Assembly: GCF_009708215.1 (NCBI RefSeq)
Contig: NZ_CP046175.1
Coordinates: forward strand, 2,170,001 to 2,234,000
Source: Occultella kanbiaonis
GTDB taxonomy: Bacteria > Actinomycetota > Actinomycetes > Actinomycetales > Beutenbergiaceae
DNA length: 64,000 nt
Reading direction: 5' to 3'
Shown: positions 47,128 to 61,127 of the stretch, piece by piece
Numbering within the stretch: position 1 is the stretch's first letter
Layout: every line of letters begins with the position of its first letter
The notes under the pieces: generated by a model
Told to the model about the DNA's origin: nothing
The model's input: the letters and a program-made list of their open reading frames with translations, nothing else
The model's database searches: none
Made by a program: the position numbers and the translations under genes

Positions 47128-48513
47128 TCAGTCCCAGCGGACCACGGGTGCGTCGGCGCCGAAGTCGACCACGGGTGCGCCGAGGATGCCAGCGCTGCCG
47201 AAGAGCAGTTCGCAGCGGCCCGACTGGCCGTTCTCCGTGCAGTCGAACTCGACGTCGACGGCGCCGATGGATTCGCCGGTCACGACTCTCGGCTCGTCGG
47301 AGGCGACGGTCGCCTCGAGCGAGTCGAGGGTCACCTGGGCCTCGGCGGTCAGGGACCGGGCGACCGTGCCATCGTGAACCGTGGTGCCCTGGATCGTGTC
47401 AGGCAGGTCGATACCGCAACCGGCGACAAGGGTCGTCGAGGCGACGCACGCGCTGACCGCTGCGCTGACGAGGGTGCGGAACGCCACGAGTCCCTCCTCG
47501 GTCAGGACGACCTCGGCATCGAAGTCAGCCTCGAGGGAGTCCACGGAGATGGTCGCCGCCGTCGTGCCCTCAAGCCCGAACCTGGTGTCGGACAGGCTCA
47601 ACTGGTAGGCGCCGAGGAACACGTCGACGATCGTGGACGTGACTGGGACGCCGTTGACCAGTCCACCCGCAGCGACGAACGGGTCGCTGACGAAGACGGT
47701 GCCGTAGCCGCCGGAGATCTCCCATGGGGCGTCGTCGTTCTCTGTGACTGGCCCCGAGACGCTGAAGGTGATGTCGATCTGCTCGTCACCGAGGCGGTAC
47801 GACACCGGTACGTCGACGACTCCGAGCGCCGTTCCCGGGTCGACCGGACTCACCTCGATCGCGGAGATCGGCGCGATCGCGTTCGATGCCGCGAGCACCT
47901 CGTCCGTCATGAGTTCAGACGGCGAGGAGTCGATCGAGAGGAATGAGAGTGCCGCTGTGGCGTCCGCATCGGCCAGGGCCCGCAGGTACCCCTGGACGGG
48001 AGCGATGGCCGCGTCCGCTCGCGCCTGCGCGGCGGCCTCGGCGGCCGCCTCGGATGCCGCGGCCTCCTCCGCCGCGCGCTGCTCCGCGCGCCGGGCGTTG
48101 GTGACCGAGAGCACGACGACGAGCGCGATGACGAGGACGACGGCGCCGATGATGCCGAAGAGCACGCCCTTGCGCATCGGCTTGCGCTTCGGCCTGGGCG
48201 GCGGGGCGGGAGCGGGCGTCCACCTTTGCTGCTGCGGCGCCTGGGGGAGGCCCTGTTGCCATGGCTGTTGGGGTTCGGGTGCGGTGCCCTGTTGCCACGG
48301 CTGCTGGGGTGCCGGTGCGCCGCCCTGTTGCCACGGCTGTTGGGGTGCGGGAGCGCCGCCCTGCTGCCACGGCTGTCCACCGCTGCTCAGTGGCCACGGA
48401 CGGCTACCGTCCTGCGGCTGTGGCTGGCCGGGCGGCGACCACGACTGCTGCGCCGGCGGCTGTCCCGGGTGCGGATCCTGCTGGTGTCCAGGCTGCTGTG
48501 CGTCATGCCCCAC
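47128..48513 (-). CDS. Single-pass membrane protein with Pro/Gln repeat N terminus
   Basis: 461 aa. Residues about 40-95 hold tandem PWQQG-APAPQQ units, encoded by 36-bp repeats. One membrane helix follows (GVLFGIIGAVVLVIALVVVLS, about 117-137) with basic residues before it, then a helical Ala/Glu stretch and an extracytoplasmic domain of about 280 residues with a few Cys. Overall it looks like actinobacterial Gln/Pro-rich proteins with a small extracellular domain. GTG 48513 has GAGGAG 5 bases upstream; GTG 48519 is alternative. No function assigned. Confidence 0.75.
   Translation of the reverse strand: MGHDAQQPGHQQDPHPGQPPAQQSWSPPGQPQPQDGSRPWPLSSGGQPWQQGGAPAPQQPWQQGGAPAPQQPWQQGTAPEPQQPWQQGLPQAPQQQRWTPAPAPPPRPKRKPMRKGVLFGIIGAVVLVIALVVVLSVTNARRAEQRAAEEAAASEAAAEAAAQARADAAIAPVQGYLRALADADATAALSFLSIDSSPSELMTDEVLAASNAIAPISAIEVSPVDPGTALGVVDVPVSYRLGDEQIDITFSVSGPVTENDDAPWEISGGYGTVFVSDPFVAAGGLVNGVPVTSTIVDVFLGAYQLSLSDTRFGLEGTTAATISVDSLEADFDAEVVLTEEGLVAFRTLVSAAVSACVASTTLVAGCGIDLPDTIQGTTVHDGTVARSLTAEAQVTLDSLEATVASDEPRVVTGESIGAVDVEFDCTENGQSGRCELLFGSAGILGAPVVDFGADAPVVRWD
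48251..48378. repeat. 36-bp tandem coding repeat, about 3.5 units
   Basis: Units at 48251, 48287 and 48323 (36 bp each, starting CCCTGTTGCCA) plus a partial at 48359. They encode 12-residue units such as APAPQQPWQQGG on the minus strand. It is likely length-variable between strains. Confidence 0.85.
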
Positions 48514-48672
48514 GGCCACTCCTCACCCCTGTGCAGGGCCCTCGTCGCTCGTAGGTCACGGGTGCGGGGCCGCTCGCTTTCCCGCGGATCGTACCGGCAC
48601 CTCCGGGCGCGCCGCGCGCAGTCTCCACGCACCGCACGAGCAGAGGCCCGCACGCACCGTACGAGCGGGGCC

Positions 48673-49389
48673 TCAGCCGGTCTCGGTCCTCCCGGTCCCG
48701 GTCGCGGGCTCCCCGGCAGCGACGTCCGCCTCGTCGTCCGCAGAGAACTCGGCTCCGTCGGGCCACGCGCAGACGCACACCTTGTTACCGGCCCGGTCGG
48801 CGAGGATCCAGTGCCCCGGTGCGGCGTCGTGCACCACGATCCCACCGGCCGCCACGGCCGCATCGAACCGAGCCTGGGAATGCTCGCGTGCGACGGAGAC
48901 ATCGACGTGCATCGCGTGCCTGAGCGGCTTGGTCTCGTCCAGGTCCTGCATCCAGACCGTGGAGCCGTGGCCGAGCGGGTCGACGCCGTTGTCGTCGGCC
49001 ACCGGGTCGTAGCCGAGGACGGCCCGCCAGAAGCCGACGTCGATCGCCCCGGGCTGCGCCGCGATCGCGAGCTGGACCTCCTGCACCGCCGCGCGATCAG
49101 CCGGTGCGCCGTGCCGCGCGGCCGTGGCCGAGACTGCCCTGGCCAGGTCGACGTGCTCCGGCTCGAGTGCCCACAGGTCCCGGGTGAGTCGCACCGTGAG
49201 CCGGTCGTCCGCGACGGTCAGGAGCCGGCCGGACCCCTCGAAGCCGGCGATCTCGGCGATCGCAGCCGCGAGCCGCACGGAGTCGGCCAGGGAGCCGGTC
49301 CGGAACACCGCCGTCGCGCCGCCGTGCAGCACGACCCAGTCCTCGACGCCGGTGGCCTCGAGGAAGTGACGCCAACCCTGCTCACTCAT
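48673..49389 (-). CDS. Pterin-carbinolamine dehydratase-like domain fused to VOC domain
   Basis: 238 aa. Residues 1-95 resemble a 4a-hydroxytetrahydrobiopterin dehydratase-like domain (GWRHFLEATGVEDWVVLHGGATAVF, LTVADDRLTVRLTRDLWALEP). Residues about 105-225 are VOC (VQEVQLAIAAQPGAIDVGFWRAVLGY, HVDVSVAREHSQARFDAAVAAGG, HWILADRAGNKVCVCAWP). Function unknown. ATG 49389 has GGAGG 7 bases upstream. Divergent from the ribosomal protection gene. Confidence 0.8.
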   Translation of the reverse strand: MSEQGWRHFLEATGVEDWVVLHGGATAVFRTGSLADSVRLAAAIAEIAGFEGSGRLLTVADDRLTVRLTRDLWALEPEHVDLARAVSATAARHGAPADRAAVQEVQLAIAAQPGAIDVGFWRAVLGYDPVADDNGVDPLGHGSTVWMQDLDETKPLRHAMHVDVSVAREHSQARFDAAVAAGGIVVHDAAPGHWILADRAGNKVCVCAWPDGAEFSADDEADVAAGEPATGTGRTETG

Positions 49390-49485
49390 AACCGGACCTC
49401 CGGGTCTGGTGGAACGACCACAATCCTGCCCGATGCGATGCGAGAAGGTGCGCAGCGGCGCGGTGGTATCGCGTCGAGGCTCGAT

Positions 49486-49525
49486 GTAAATCGCGTTGAC
49501 AGTGCGCCGGGCACGGCCGCAGGAT
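49486..49525 (+). promoter_or_regulatory. WhiB7-like promoter of the ribosomal protection gene
   Basis: Perfect TTGACA (49496-49501), 18-bp spacer, CAGGAT (49520-49525), with an AT-rich GTAAAT (49486-49491) just upstream of the -35. AT-rich blocks close to the -35 are the mark of WhiB7-dependent promoters, which drive antibiotic-resistance genes in actinobacteria. WhiB7 itself is not in the window; the link is an inference. Confidence 0.5.
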
Positions 49526-49581
49526 CGTCGGGTCCTGTCCGAACAGCCGACAGATTCCCCGACCGGAAGAACGGAGCCACC

Positions 49582-49668
49582 ATGCGCGAGTTCGTGTGCC
49601 CAGCCACTGCCGACCTGCACACGAGGAGCCATGGACCGTTCGAACTCGCAGAGATCCGCATCACCTGA
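49582..49668 (+). CDS. Short upstream frame overlapping the ribosomal protection gene
   Basis: 28-codon frame MREFVCPATADLHTRSHGPF plus ELAEIRIT. CGGAG lies 6-7 bases before ATG 49582, a good Shine-Dalgarno. It ends 38 bp inside the GTPase gene, which starts at 49631 in another frame. A leader peptide that couples or attenuates translation is plausible, but expression is unproven. Confidence 0.45.
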   Translation: MREFVCPATADLHTRSHGPFELAEIRIT

Positions 49669-51640
49669 CGCCGACCGGGGCGCAGCCTCGGATCCGCCCG
49701 CGGCAGGCGCGCCGCCCCGTTCGGGCTCGCGCCGGCTCAACCTCGGCGTACTGGCCCATGTCGACGCCGGCAAGACCTCTCTGACCGAAGCGCTACTGCA
49801 CGCCGGGGGAGCGATCGACCAGATCGGCCGGGTGGATGCCGGCACGACCCAGACGGACACCCTTGCCCTGGAGCGGCAGCGCGGTATCACCATCCGCTCC
49901 GCCGTCGCGTCGTTCAGCGTCGGCGAGCTCACCGTCAACCTGGTGGACACACCGGGCCACCCTGACTTCATCGCCGAGGTCGAGCGGTCGCTGGCAGTTC
50001 TGGACGGTGCGGTCCTGGTGCTCTCCGCAGTCGAGGGCGTGCAGGCCCAGACCGTGGTGCTGCACCGGGCGCTGCGGCGCATGGGCGTTCCGACGGTGCT
50101 GTTCGTCAACAAGATCGACCGATCCGGAGCGGCGCCCGAGCGGGTCCTCGACGAGATCCGGTTCCGGTTGGGCTCGTCGGTGGTGCCGTTGACCCGCGTG
50201 CTCGGCGCTGGCGCACCCGCGGCGCAGAGCCAGTCGCTCGCCTGGGACGAACCGGTGGTGGTGGAGGACCTGACGGCTCGGTTGGCCGACCATGACGACG
50301 AACTGCTCGCCGAGTGGGTCGCCGTCCCGCGACCGGTCGGCGTGGCGCGGCTGCGCATGAGTCTGGAGCGGCTGACACGTTCCGGAGCCGTCCAACCGGT
50401 CGTGTTCGGCTCGGCCCGAACCGGTGCCGGAATCGCCGAGCTGATCGACACGGTGACCCGGTTGCTCACGCCGCCGGCCGGCGATGACGCAGCCCCCGTG
50501 TCGGCGCAGATCTTCAAGGTCGAGCATCCCGCGTCCGGGGGACGGCAGGCCACGCTGCGGATGCGCGCCGGCGTCATGCGCCTTCGGGACCGGGTGCCGC
50601 TCGGTGGTGGCCGGTCGGCGACCGTGACGGATCTCGAGGTCTTCGAGCCGGGCGGGCCGGTGCGGCGTGATCGGGTCGCGGCGGGGCAGATCGCCCGGGT
50701 CCGAGGCTTGGACTCCGCGCAGATCGGTGACTGGATCGGCTCCGGACCCGCGCCCGCCGCTCGGTCGGTGCTGCCCAGGCCGGGGTTCGAGACGCGTGTG
50801 GCCGCGCGTGATCCTCGCAGGCAGTACGACCTGCGCAAGGCACTGACGGAGCTGGCCGACATCGACCCGCTGATCTCCGTGCGGCCCGATCGGGGCGCCG
50901 TGCGGATCAGCACGTACGGGGAGGTGCAGCAACAGGTCCTGGCCCAGACGCTGGCTGCCGACTTCGGCATCGATGCCGCCTTCAGTGGGACCACGGTGGT
51001 GTGCGTCGAACGACCGTCGAGCACAGGGACGGCCGTGCGCCGGATGGGTGACCCGGACCACCTGTACGGCTACTCCCTCGGGGTGCGCATCGTGCCGGCC
51101 GCGCCGGGCAGCGGCGTCGACCTGGTGGTCGAGGCGCCGCGTGCCGGGCTTCCGTTGCACGTCTACACCACCCTCGACGGCTTCCGGTCGGCGATGCTGG
51201 GCTACTTGGCGGAGCCCCTCGGATCTGGACCGCACGGCTGGCCGGTCACGGACCTCAGGGTCACGGTGGTCGAGAGCGACTACCCTCCGGCCGGACCGCG
51301 CGCGTCCGACGTGCGGCACACCACGGAGGTCGTGGTGCGAGAAGCGCTCGACCGTGCGGGCACCACCGTCTGCGAGCCGGTCGACCGGTTCACCGTCGAG
51401 GCACCGATCGGCACCCTCGCCGCGGTCCTCACCCTGCTCTCCCGGCACGGCGCAACGCCGGACGCCACCGACGGCCACGGCCGATTGGCGGTGGTGACGG
51501 GAACGGTGCGAGCCGCCGCGGTCGGCGCGGTCCGGGCAGGTCTGCACGGCGCCGCGAACGGGCAGGGCGTCCTGGAATCGGTCCCGGACCACTTCGCGCC
51601 CATCGTCGGTGGCGAGAGGTCGGACCGGGCCCACCGGTGA
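49631..51640 (+). CDS. Tetracycline-type ribosomal protection GTPase (EF-G-like)
   Basis: 669 aa. EF-G/TetM/OtrA-type translational GTPase. G1 LAHVDAGKTSL (42-51), RGITIRSA (G2), DTPGHPDF (G3), NKIDRSG (G4) and a G5-like region; then domains III-V, including YGEVQQQVLAQTL and the C-terminal VEAPRAGLPLHVYTTLDGFRSAMLGY. The 30-residue N-terminal extension is disordered. Close relatives free tetracycline from the ribosome; with a WhiB7-like promoter resistance is a fair inference, untested. GAGGAG precedes ATG 49631 by only two bases. Confidence 0.87.
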   Translation: MDRSNSQRSASPDADRGAASDPPAAGAPPRSGSRRLNLGVLAHVDAGKTSLTEALLHAGGAIDQIGRVDAGTTQTDTLALERQRGITIRSAVASFSVGELTVNLVDTPGHPDFIAEVERSLAVLDGAVLVLSAVEGVQAQTVVLHRALRRMGVPTVLFVNKIDRSGAAPERVLDEIRFRLGSSVVPLTRVLGAGAPAAQSQSLAWDEPVVVEDLTARLADHDDELLAEWVAVPRPVGVARLRMSLERLTRSGAVQPVVFGSARTGAGIAELIDTVTRLLTPPAGDDAAPVSAQIFKVEHPASGGRQATLRMRAGVMRLRDRVPLGGGRSATVTDLEVFEPGGPVRRDRVAAGQIARVRGLDSAQIGDWIGSGPAPAARSVLPRPGFETRVAARDPRRQYDLRKALTELADIDPLISVRPDRGAVRISTYGEVQQQVLAQTLAADFGIDAAFSGTTVVCVERPSSTGTAVRRMGDPDHLYGYSLGVRIVPAAPGSGVDLVVEAPRAGLPLHVYTTLDGFRSAMLGYLAEPLGSGPHGWPVTDLRVTVVESDYPPAGPRASDVRHTTEVVVREALDRAGTTVCEPVDRFTVEAPIGTLAAVLTLLSRHGATPDATDGHGRLAVVTGTVRAAAVGAVRAGLHGAANGQGVLESVPDHFAPIVGGERSDRAHR

Positions 51641-51647
51641 CCGCGGC

Positions 51648-51681
51648 TGGACAGGCATCCATCCGACTGTATAGTTATGCA
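51648..51681 (+). promoter_or_regulatory. argC promoter with ARG box
   Basis: TGGACA (51648-51653), 16-bp spacer, TATAGT (51670-51675). The dyad TGTATA-GT-TATGCA (51668-51681) covers the -10 and resembles half-sites of ArgR operators. RNA polymerase and repressor would compete here. ArgR is encoded in the operon. Confidence 0.65.
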
Positions 51682-51682
51682 C

Positions 51683-52741
51683 ATGCCTGTATCTGTCGCG
51701 ATCGCCGGTGCCAGTGGCTACGCCGGCGGTGAGGTCCTGCGCCTGCTGCTCGGTCACCCAGAGGTCACCATCGGTGCGCTCACCGCCCACAAGAACGCCG
51801 GTGACCCGGTCGGGGTGCACCACCCGCACCTGCGCGACCTCGCCGAGCGCCGGTTCGTCGAGACCACGGCCGAGAACCTGCTCGACCACGACGTCGTGGT
51901 GCTCGCCCTGCCGCACGGTGCCTCCGGCGCGATCGCGGCCGCCCTCGAGGCGGCCGGGTCCGAGGCGCTGGTGCTGGACTGCGGCGCCGACCACCGGCTC
52001 GTGGACGCGGGGGACTGGGAGGCGTTCTACGGCTCGCCCCACGCCGGCACCTGGCCCTACGGGCTGCCCGAGCTCGTGCTCGCCGACGCAGGCACCCGCC
52101 AGCGTGAGGTACTGCGCTCGGCCCGGCGGATCGCCGTGCCCGGCTGCAACGTCACCGCCGTCACCCTGGGCATCCAGCCAGGTATCGCGACCGGGGTGGT
52201 GGAAGCGACCGACCTGGTCGCGGTCCTCGCGAACGGGTACTCCGGTGCCGGCAAGGCGGCCAAGACCCACCTGATCGCCTCGGAGGCGCTCGGCTCCGCG
52301 GTGCCCTACGCCGTCGGCGGCACGCACCGGCACATCCCCGAGATCGAACAGAACCTGCGCGCGGCGGGCGCCGAGCGGGTGCGGCTGTCGTTCACCCCGA
52401 CGCTGGTCCCGATGGCCCGAGGCATCCTCGCGACCACGACGGCGCGCCTGACCGAGGGCATCGACCCGGCCACGGTCCGGGCCGCCTGGCAGACCTACTA
52501 CGCCGACGAGCCGTTCGTGCACCTGCTCCCCGAGGGCCAGTGGCCCACCACGGCCGCCACCGTCGGCGCGAACACCGCCCTGGTCCAGGTGGCCGTGGAC
52601 GCCCGGGCCGGCCGGGTCGTCACCGTCTGCGCGATCGACAACCTCGTCAAGGGCACCGCCGGCGGTGCCATCCAGTCCATGAACCTGGCCCTCGGCCTGC
52701 CCGAGACCATGGGCCTGCCCACGAACGGAGTCGCCCCGTGA
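51683..52741 (+). CDS. argC: N-acetyl-gamma-glutamyl-phosphate reductase
   Basis: 352 aa. NADPH-dependent reductase of arginine synthesis. Rossmann [22 protein letters not shown] and catalytic Cys in [25 protein letters not shown] and [12 protein letters not shown] are family marks. I take ATG 51683: TATAGT ends seven bases upstream, so the mRNA would begin at this codon, while ATG 51677 falls inside the ARG box. Operon head; the next gene overlaps by 4 bp. Confidence 0.95.
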   Translation: MPVSVAIAGASGYAGGEVLRLLLGHPEVTIGALTAHKNAGDPVGVHHPHLRDLAERRFVETTAENLLDHDVVVLALPHGASGAIAAALEAAGSEALVLDCGADHRLVDAGDWEAFYGSPHAGTWPYGLPELVLADAGTRQREVLRSARRIAVPGCNVTAVTLGIQPGIATGVVEATDLVAVLANGYSGAGKAAKTHLIASEALGSAVPYAVGGTHRHIPEIEQNLRAAGAERVRLSFTPTLVPMARGILATTTARLTEGIDPATVRAAWQTYYADEPFVHLLPEGQWPTTAATVGANTALVQVAVDARAGRVVTVCAIDNLVKGTAGGAIQSMNLALGLPETMGLPTNGVAP

Positions 52742-53901
52742 GCATCACCGCACCCGCAGGGTTCCGCGCCGCCGGCGTCACCGCCGGCCTCAAGTCCTCC
52801 GGAAAGCCCGACCTCGCCCTGGTCGTCAACGACGGGCCGGACCAGGTCGGCGCCGCGGTGTTCACGAGCAACCGGGTGGTCGGCGCCCCGGTGATCTGGT
52901 CGCGCCAGGCGGTGACCGACAACGTCGTGCACGCCGTGGTCCTGAACTCCGGCGGCGCGAACGTGGCCACCGGCCCGGACGGCTTCGCCCACGCCCACGC
53001 CACCGCCGAGAAGGCGGCCGCCCTGCTCGGCGCGTCCGCGGCCGACGTGGTGGTCTGCTCCACCGGGCTGATCGGGGTGCCCTTGGCCGCCGACAAACTG
53101 CTCGCCGGGCTCGACCGGGCCGTCGACGGCCTGTCCGTGGCCGGCGGTCCGGCCGCAGCGACGGCGATCATGACCACCGATACGGTGCCCAAGGAGGTGC
53201 TGGTCGAAGCGGGGGGCTGGTCCCTGGGGGGCATGGCCAAGGGCGCCGGCATGCTGGCCCCGTCGCTGGCGACCATGCTCGTGGTGCTCACCACCGACGC
53301 CGTGGTCGACGCCGCCACCGCCGATGCCGCGCTGCGGGCGGCCACCGCCACCACGTTCGACCGGATCGACTCCGACGGCTGCATGTCCACCTCGGACACC
53401 GTGGTGCTGATGAGCTCCGGCGCCAGCGGCCACACCCCGGAGCCGGCCGAGTTCGCCGAAGCCGTCCAGTCCGCCTGTGCCCAGCTCGCCCGGGCCCTGA
53501 TCGCCGACGCCGAGGGCGCCAGCCACGACATCGCCGTGCAGGTGGTCGGGGCCAGCGACGAGGCCGCGGCGGTGGCCGTGGGACGCGCGGTCACCCGCTC
53601 GAACCTGTTCAAGGCCGCCATGTTCGGCAACGACCCGAACTGGGGCCGGATCATCGCCCAGGTGGGCACGGTCCCGGAGGAGGTCGCGCCGTTCGACCCT
53701 GCCGAACTGGACGTGCGCATCAACGGGCTGCTGATCTGCCGGGCCGGGGGCGCCCACGAGGACCCGGCGCAGCTCGACCTGGCCGCCTCCCGGGAGGTGC
53801 ACGTGGTCATCGACCTGCACGCCGGCGACGCCACGGCCACGATCTGGACCAACGACCTCACCCACGACTACGTCCACGAGAACAGCGCGTACTCCACATG
53901 A
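52738..53901 (+). CDS. argJ: Ornithine acetyltransferase (bifunctional)
   Basis: 387 aa. Transfers acetyl from N-acetylornithine to glutamate; many are bifunctional with N-acetylglutamate synthase. Self-cleavage motif [14 protein letters not shown] with the nucleophile Thr; TDTVPKE and [10 protein letters not shown] are conserved. GTG 52738 overlaps argC by 4 bp. Recycling form of the arginine pathway. Confidence 0.96.
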   Translation: MSITAPAGFRAAGVTAGLKSSGKPDLALVVNDGPDQVGAAVFTSNRVVGAPVIWSRQAVTDNVVHAVVLNSGGANVATGPDGFAHAHATAEKAAALLGASAADVVVCSTGLIGVPLAADKLLAGLDRAVDGLSVAGGPAAATAIMTTDTVPKEVLVEAGGWSLGGMAKGAGMLAPSLATMLVVLTTDAVVDAATADAALRAATATTFDRIDSDGCMSTSDTVVLMSSGASGHTPEPAEFAEAVQSACAQLARALIADAEGASHDIAVQVVGASDEAAAVAVGRAVTRSNLFKAAMFGNDPNWGRIIAQVGTVPEEVAPFDPAELDVRINGLLICRAGGAHEDPAQLDLAASREVHVVIDLHAGDATATIWTNDLTHDYVHENSAYST

Positions 53902-54950
53902 GCGAGCCCACCGACAACCAGCTCACCGACGGACCCACCCAGCACCCGGGCCCGACCGCCGCCGTCGGCCCGGACGCGACCGCCGCCGTCGACCCCTCGT
54001 TCGTCTTCAACACCGAGACGGACCTGTTCCCGCACCAGAAGGCCGAGGTGCTCGTCCAGGCCCTGCCGTGGCTGGAGGAGTTCGCCGGGGCGATCGTCGT
54101 CATCAAGTTCGGCGGCAACGCGATGGTCGACGCCACCCTTGAGCGTGCCTTCGCCGACGACATCCGGTTCTTCCGGTACGCCGGTCTTCGGCCCGTCGTG
54201 GTGCACGGCGGCGGCCCGCAGATCTCGGCCATGCTGGCCCGGCTCGGGATCACCTCCGAGTTCCGCGGCGGCCTGCGGGTGACCACCCCCGAGACCATGG
54301 ACGTGGTCCGGATGGTGCTCACCGGGCAGGTCCAGCGCGACCTGGTCAGCCGCCTCAACGAACGCGAGCCGCTCGCGGTCGGGCTGTCCGGGGAGGACGG
54401 CGGCCTGTTCCGCGCGGTGAAGCGGCCCGCCATGATCGACGGCCAGCCCGTCGACGTCGGCCTGGTCGGCGACGTCGTCGAGGTGCGGCCGAAGGCCGTG
54501 CAGGACCTGCTCGACGCCGGCCGGATCCCGGTGGTCTCCACGATCGCGCCCGATGGCGAGAGCCCCGGTGACGTGCTCAACGTGAACGCGGACACCGCCG
54601 CCGCCGCGCTGGCCACCGCGCTCGGCGCACAGAAGCTGGTGGTGCTCACCGACGTGGAGGGCCTCTACGCGGCCTGGCCGGACCGGACCTCCCTGATCCG
54701 CTCCATCGACGCGGACGCCCTCGAGGAGATGTTGCCCGGGCTCGAGTCCGGGATGGTGCCGAAGATGGAGGCGTGCCTGCGCGCGGTCCGCGGCGGTGTG
54801 CGCCAGGCACATGTCATCGACGGCCGCCAGCCGCACTCGCTGCTGCTGGAGATCTTCACGAACGAGGGCGTCGGCACCATGGTGCTGCCGGTCGCCGACG
54901 GCGCCGCCGAGGGTACCGAGCCCAGTGAGAACGAGGAGGACGACGCGTGA
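53898..54950 (+). CDS. argB: Acetylglutamate kinase
   Basis: 350 aa including an unusual ~45-residue N-terminal extension (Thr/Pro/Ala). AAK-fold: [44 protein letters not shown] and [15 protein letters not shown]. Feedback by arginine is expected from an N-terminal helix in related hexameric enzymes. ATG overlaps argJ by 4 bp. Confidence 0.95.
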   Translation: MSEPTDNQLTDGPTQHPGPTAAVGPDATAAVDPSFVFNTETDLFPHQKAEVLVQALPWLEEFAGAIVVIKFGGNAMVDATLERAFADDIRFFRYAGLRPVVVHGGGPQISAMLARLGITSEFRGGLRVTTPETMDVVRMVLTGQVQRDLVSRLNEREPLAVGLSGEDGGLFRAVKRPAMIDGQPVDVGLVGDVVEVRPKAVQDLLDAGRIPVVSTIAPDGESPGDVLNVNADTAAAALATALGAQKLVVLTDVEGLYAAWPDRTSLIRSIDADALEEMLPGLESGMVPKMEACLRAVRGGVRQAHVIDGRQPHSLLLEIFTNEGVGTMVLPVADGAAEGTEPSENEEDDA

Positions 54951-56206
54951 GCGAAGTGATCGAGGCAGCCACCGGCTCGCTGACCCAGGACGACTGGCAG
55001 CGCCGGTACTCCGGCGCGCTGATGAACACGTTCGGGCCGCCGCAGCGGGTGCTCGTGCGTGGCGAGGGCTGCTACGTGTGGGACGCCGACGGCAACCGCT
55101 ACCTCGACCTGCTCGCCGGCATTGCGGTCAACGCGCTCGGCCACGCCCACCCCACGCTCACCGGGGCGATCAGCGCCCAGCTCGGCACGCTGGGGCACAT
55201 CTCCAACTTCTTCGCCTCGCCCACCCAGATCACGCTCGCCGAGCGGCTGCTCGCCCTCGTGGTCGACGGCGGCGCACCGGCGGGCGGGCGGGTGTTCTTC
55301 ACGAACTCCGGCACCGAGGCGATGGAGGCCGCGTTCAAGCTGGCCCGCCGCCACGGCGGCCCGGACCGGGACCGCATCCTGGCCCTGCAGGGCGCGTTCC
55401 ACGGCCGGTCGATGGGGGCGCTCGCCCTCACCGCCAAGGCCGCGTACCGGGAACCGTTCGAGCCGCTGCCGGGCGGGGTGGAGCACCTGCCGTTCGGTGA
55501 CCTCACGGCCCTGGAGGCCGCGTTCGCCGACGGCGGTGGGCGGGTCGCGGCACTGATCGTCGAGCCGGTCCAGGGGGAGGCCGGCGTGCGCGCGCTGCCG
55601 CCGGGGTACCTGGCCGCGGCGCGCGAGATCACATCCGCGCACGGAGCCCTGCTGATCCTCGACGAGGTGCAGTCCGGGATGGGCCGCACCGGCACCTGGA
55701 TGGGCCACCACCTGCCGCACGTCGGCGGGGGAGTCGTGCCCGACGCGATCGCGCTCGCCAAGGGTCTCGGCGGCGGCTTCCCGATGGGCGCGCTCGTCGC
55801 GGTCACCGAGGAGGCGGCCACGCTCCTGACCCCCGGCCAGCACGGGACCACGTTCGGCGGCAACCCGGTGGCCAGTGCGGCCGCCCTCGCCACTATCCAC
55901 GTCATCGAGCGCGACGGGCTGCTCGCCAACGCGACGACGGTGGGGCAGCACCTGCGCACCGAGGTCGCAGCGCTCGACCACCCGCTCGTGACCGGATGCC
56001 GCGGCGAGGGCCTGCTGATCGCGATCGAGCTCGCCGAGCCCGTGGCTCCGGCGGTCGCCGCCGCGGCGTTGCGCCGCGGCTATATCGTCAACGCGGTGGC
56101 ACCGGACGCGATCCGGCTCGCCCCACCGCTGATCCTGACCACCGCGCAGGCCGACGCCCTCGTGGCGGACCTGCCGACGATCCTCACGGAAGCGAGTGCC
56201 GCATGA
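54947..56206 (+). CDS. argD: Acetylornithine aminotransferase
   Basis: 419 aa. Class III aminotransferase: [58 protein letters not shown]-Lys [17 protein letters not shown] and [22 protein letters not shown] 54947 overlaps argB by 4 bp. Converts N-acetylglutamate semialdehyde to N-acetylornithine. Confidence 0.95.
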   Translation: MSEVIEAATGSLTQDDWQRRYSGALMNTFGPPQRVLVRGEGCYVWDADGNRYLDLLAGIAVNALGHAHPTLTGAISAQLGTLGHISNFFASPTQITLAERLLALVVDGGAPAGGRVFFTNSGTEAMEAAFKLARRHGGPDRDRILALQGAFHGRSMGALALTAKAAYREPFEPLPGGVEHLPFGDLTALEAAFADGGGRVAALIVEPVQGEAGVRALPPGYLAAAREITSAHGALLILDEVQSGMGRTGTWMGHHLPHVGGGVVPDAIALAKGLGGGFPMGALVAVTEEAATLLTPGQHGTTFGGNPVASAAALATIHVIERDGLLANATTVGQHLRTEVAALDHPLVTGCRGEGLLIAIELAEPVAPAVAAAALRRGYIVNAVAPDAIRLAPPLILTTAQADALVADLPTILTEASAA

Positions 56207-57158
56207 GCCTTCGCCACTTCCTCGCCGATGACGACCTGACCAGCGCCGAGCAGCGCGAGGTCCTGCTGCTCGCGCTCGCCACCAAGGCGGCCCGGCACGC
56301 GTTCCGGCCGCTGGCCGGCCCGCAGGCCGTCGCGATCATCTTCGACAAGCCCACCCTGCGCACCCAGGCGTCGTTCACCGCGGGCGTCGCCGAGCTCGGC
56401 GGCTACCCGATGCTCGTGGACGGCAAGCTCGCCCAGGTCGGCGTCCGGGAGTCCGTTCCGGACGTCGCGCGGGTGCTCGGCCGGATGACGTCGGCGATCG
56501 TCTGGCGCACATTCGGGCAGGACCGGATCGAGGAGATGGCGGCCCACGCCGGGGTGCCGGTCGTGAACGCGCTCACCGACGACTACCACCCGTGCCAGAT
56601 CCTCGCCGACCTGCTCACGATCGCCGAGCACACCGGCGGCCTGTCCGCCTCCGGTCCGGCGCTCGCCGGTCGCTCGTTCGCGTACGTCGGCGACGGCGCC
56701 AACAACATGGCCAACTCCTACCTGCTCGGCGGCGCGGTGGCCGGTCTGGACGTGCGGATCGGCGCGCCCGCCGACTACCACCCGCGCGCGGACATCGTGG
56801 CCAGGGCCACCGCGATCGCGCGCGAGAGCGGCGGGTCGGTCACCGTCACCACCGACCCGGTCGAGGCCGTCCGCGGCGCGGACGCCGTCGCCACCGACAC
56901 CTGGGTGTCGATGGGACAGGAGTCCGAGTCCGAGGCGCGCGAAGCGCCCTTCCGGGCCTACCAGCTGAACGACGACCTGCTCGGCCAGGCTGCGCCGTCG
57001 GCGATCGCGATGCACTGCCTGCCCGCCTACCGCGGCAAGGAGATCACCGACGAGGTGATCGAGGGACCGCGTTCGGTCGTCTGGGACGAGGCCGAGAACC
57101 GGCTGCACGCGCAGAAGGCGATCCTGGCGTGGCTGCTCGAGCGCCTGGTGCAGCAGTG

Positions 57159-57159
<1 letters not shown>
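56203..57159 (+). CDS. argF: Ornithine carbamoyltransferase
   Basis: 318 aa. [21 protein letters not shown] (ornithine SMG loop) and [11 protein letters not shown] are intact. The carbamoyl phosphate loop reads [12 protein letters not shown] instead of the usual STRTR pattern. ATG overlaps argD by 4 bp. Operon context supports ornithine as substrate, but the loop change is unusual. Confidence 0.92.

Positions 57160-61123
<3,964 letters not shown>

Positions 61124-61127
<4 letters not shown>

Noticed and set aside
48251-48378. CRISPR array
   Set aside because: The 36-bp units are tandem with no spacers, and encode in-frame amino-acid repeats in a membrane protein. No other array was seen.
49793-52522. 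Very long open frame (about 900 codons) on the minus strand
   Set aside because: It lies opposite the ribosomal protection gene and argC, has Arg/His/Gly-rich composition and no recognisable domain; typical of GC-rich shadow frames.
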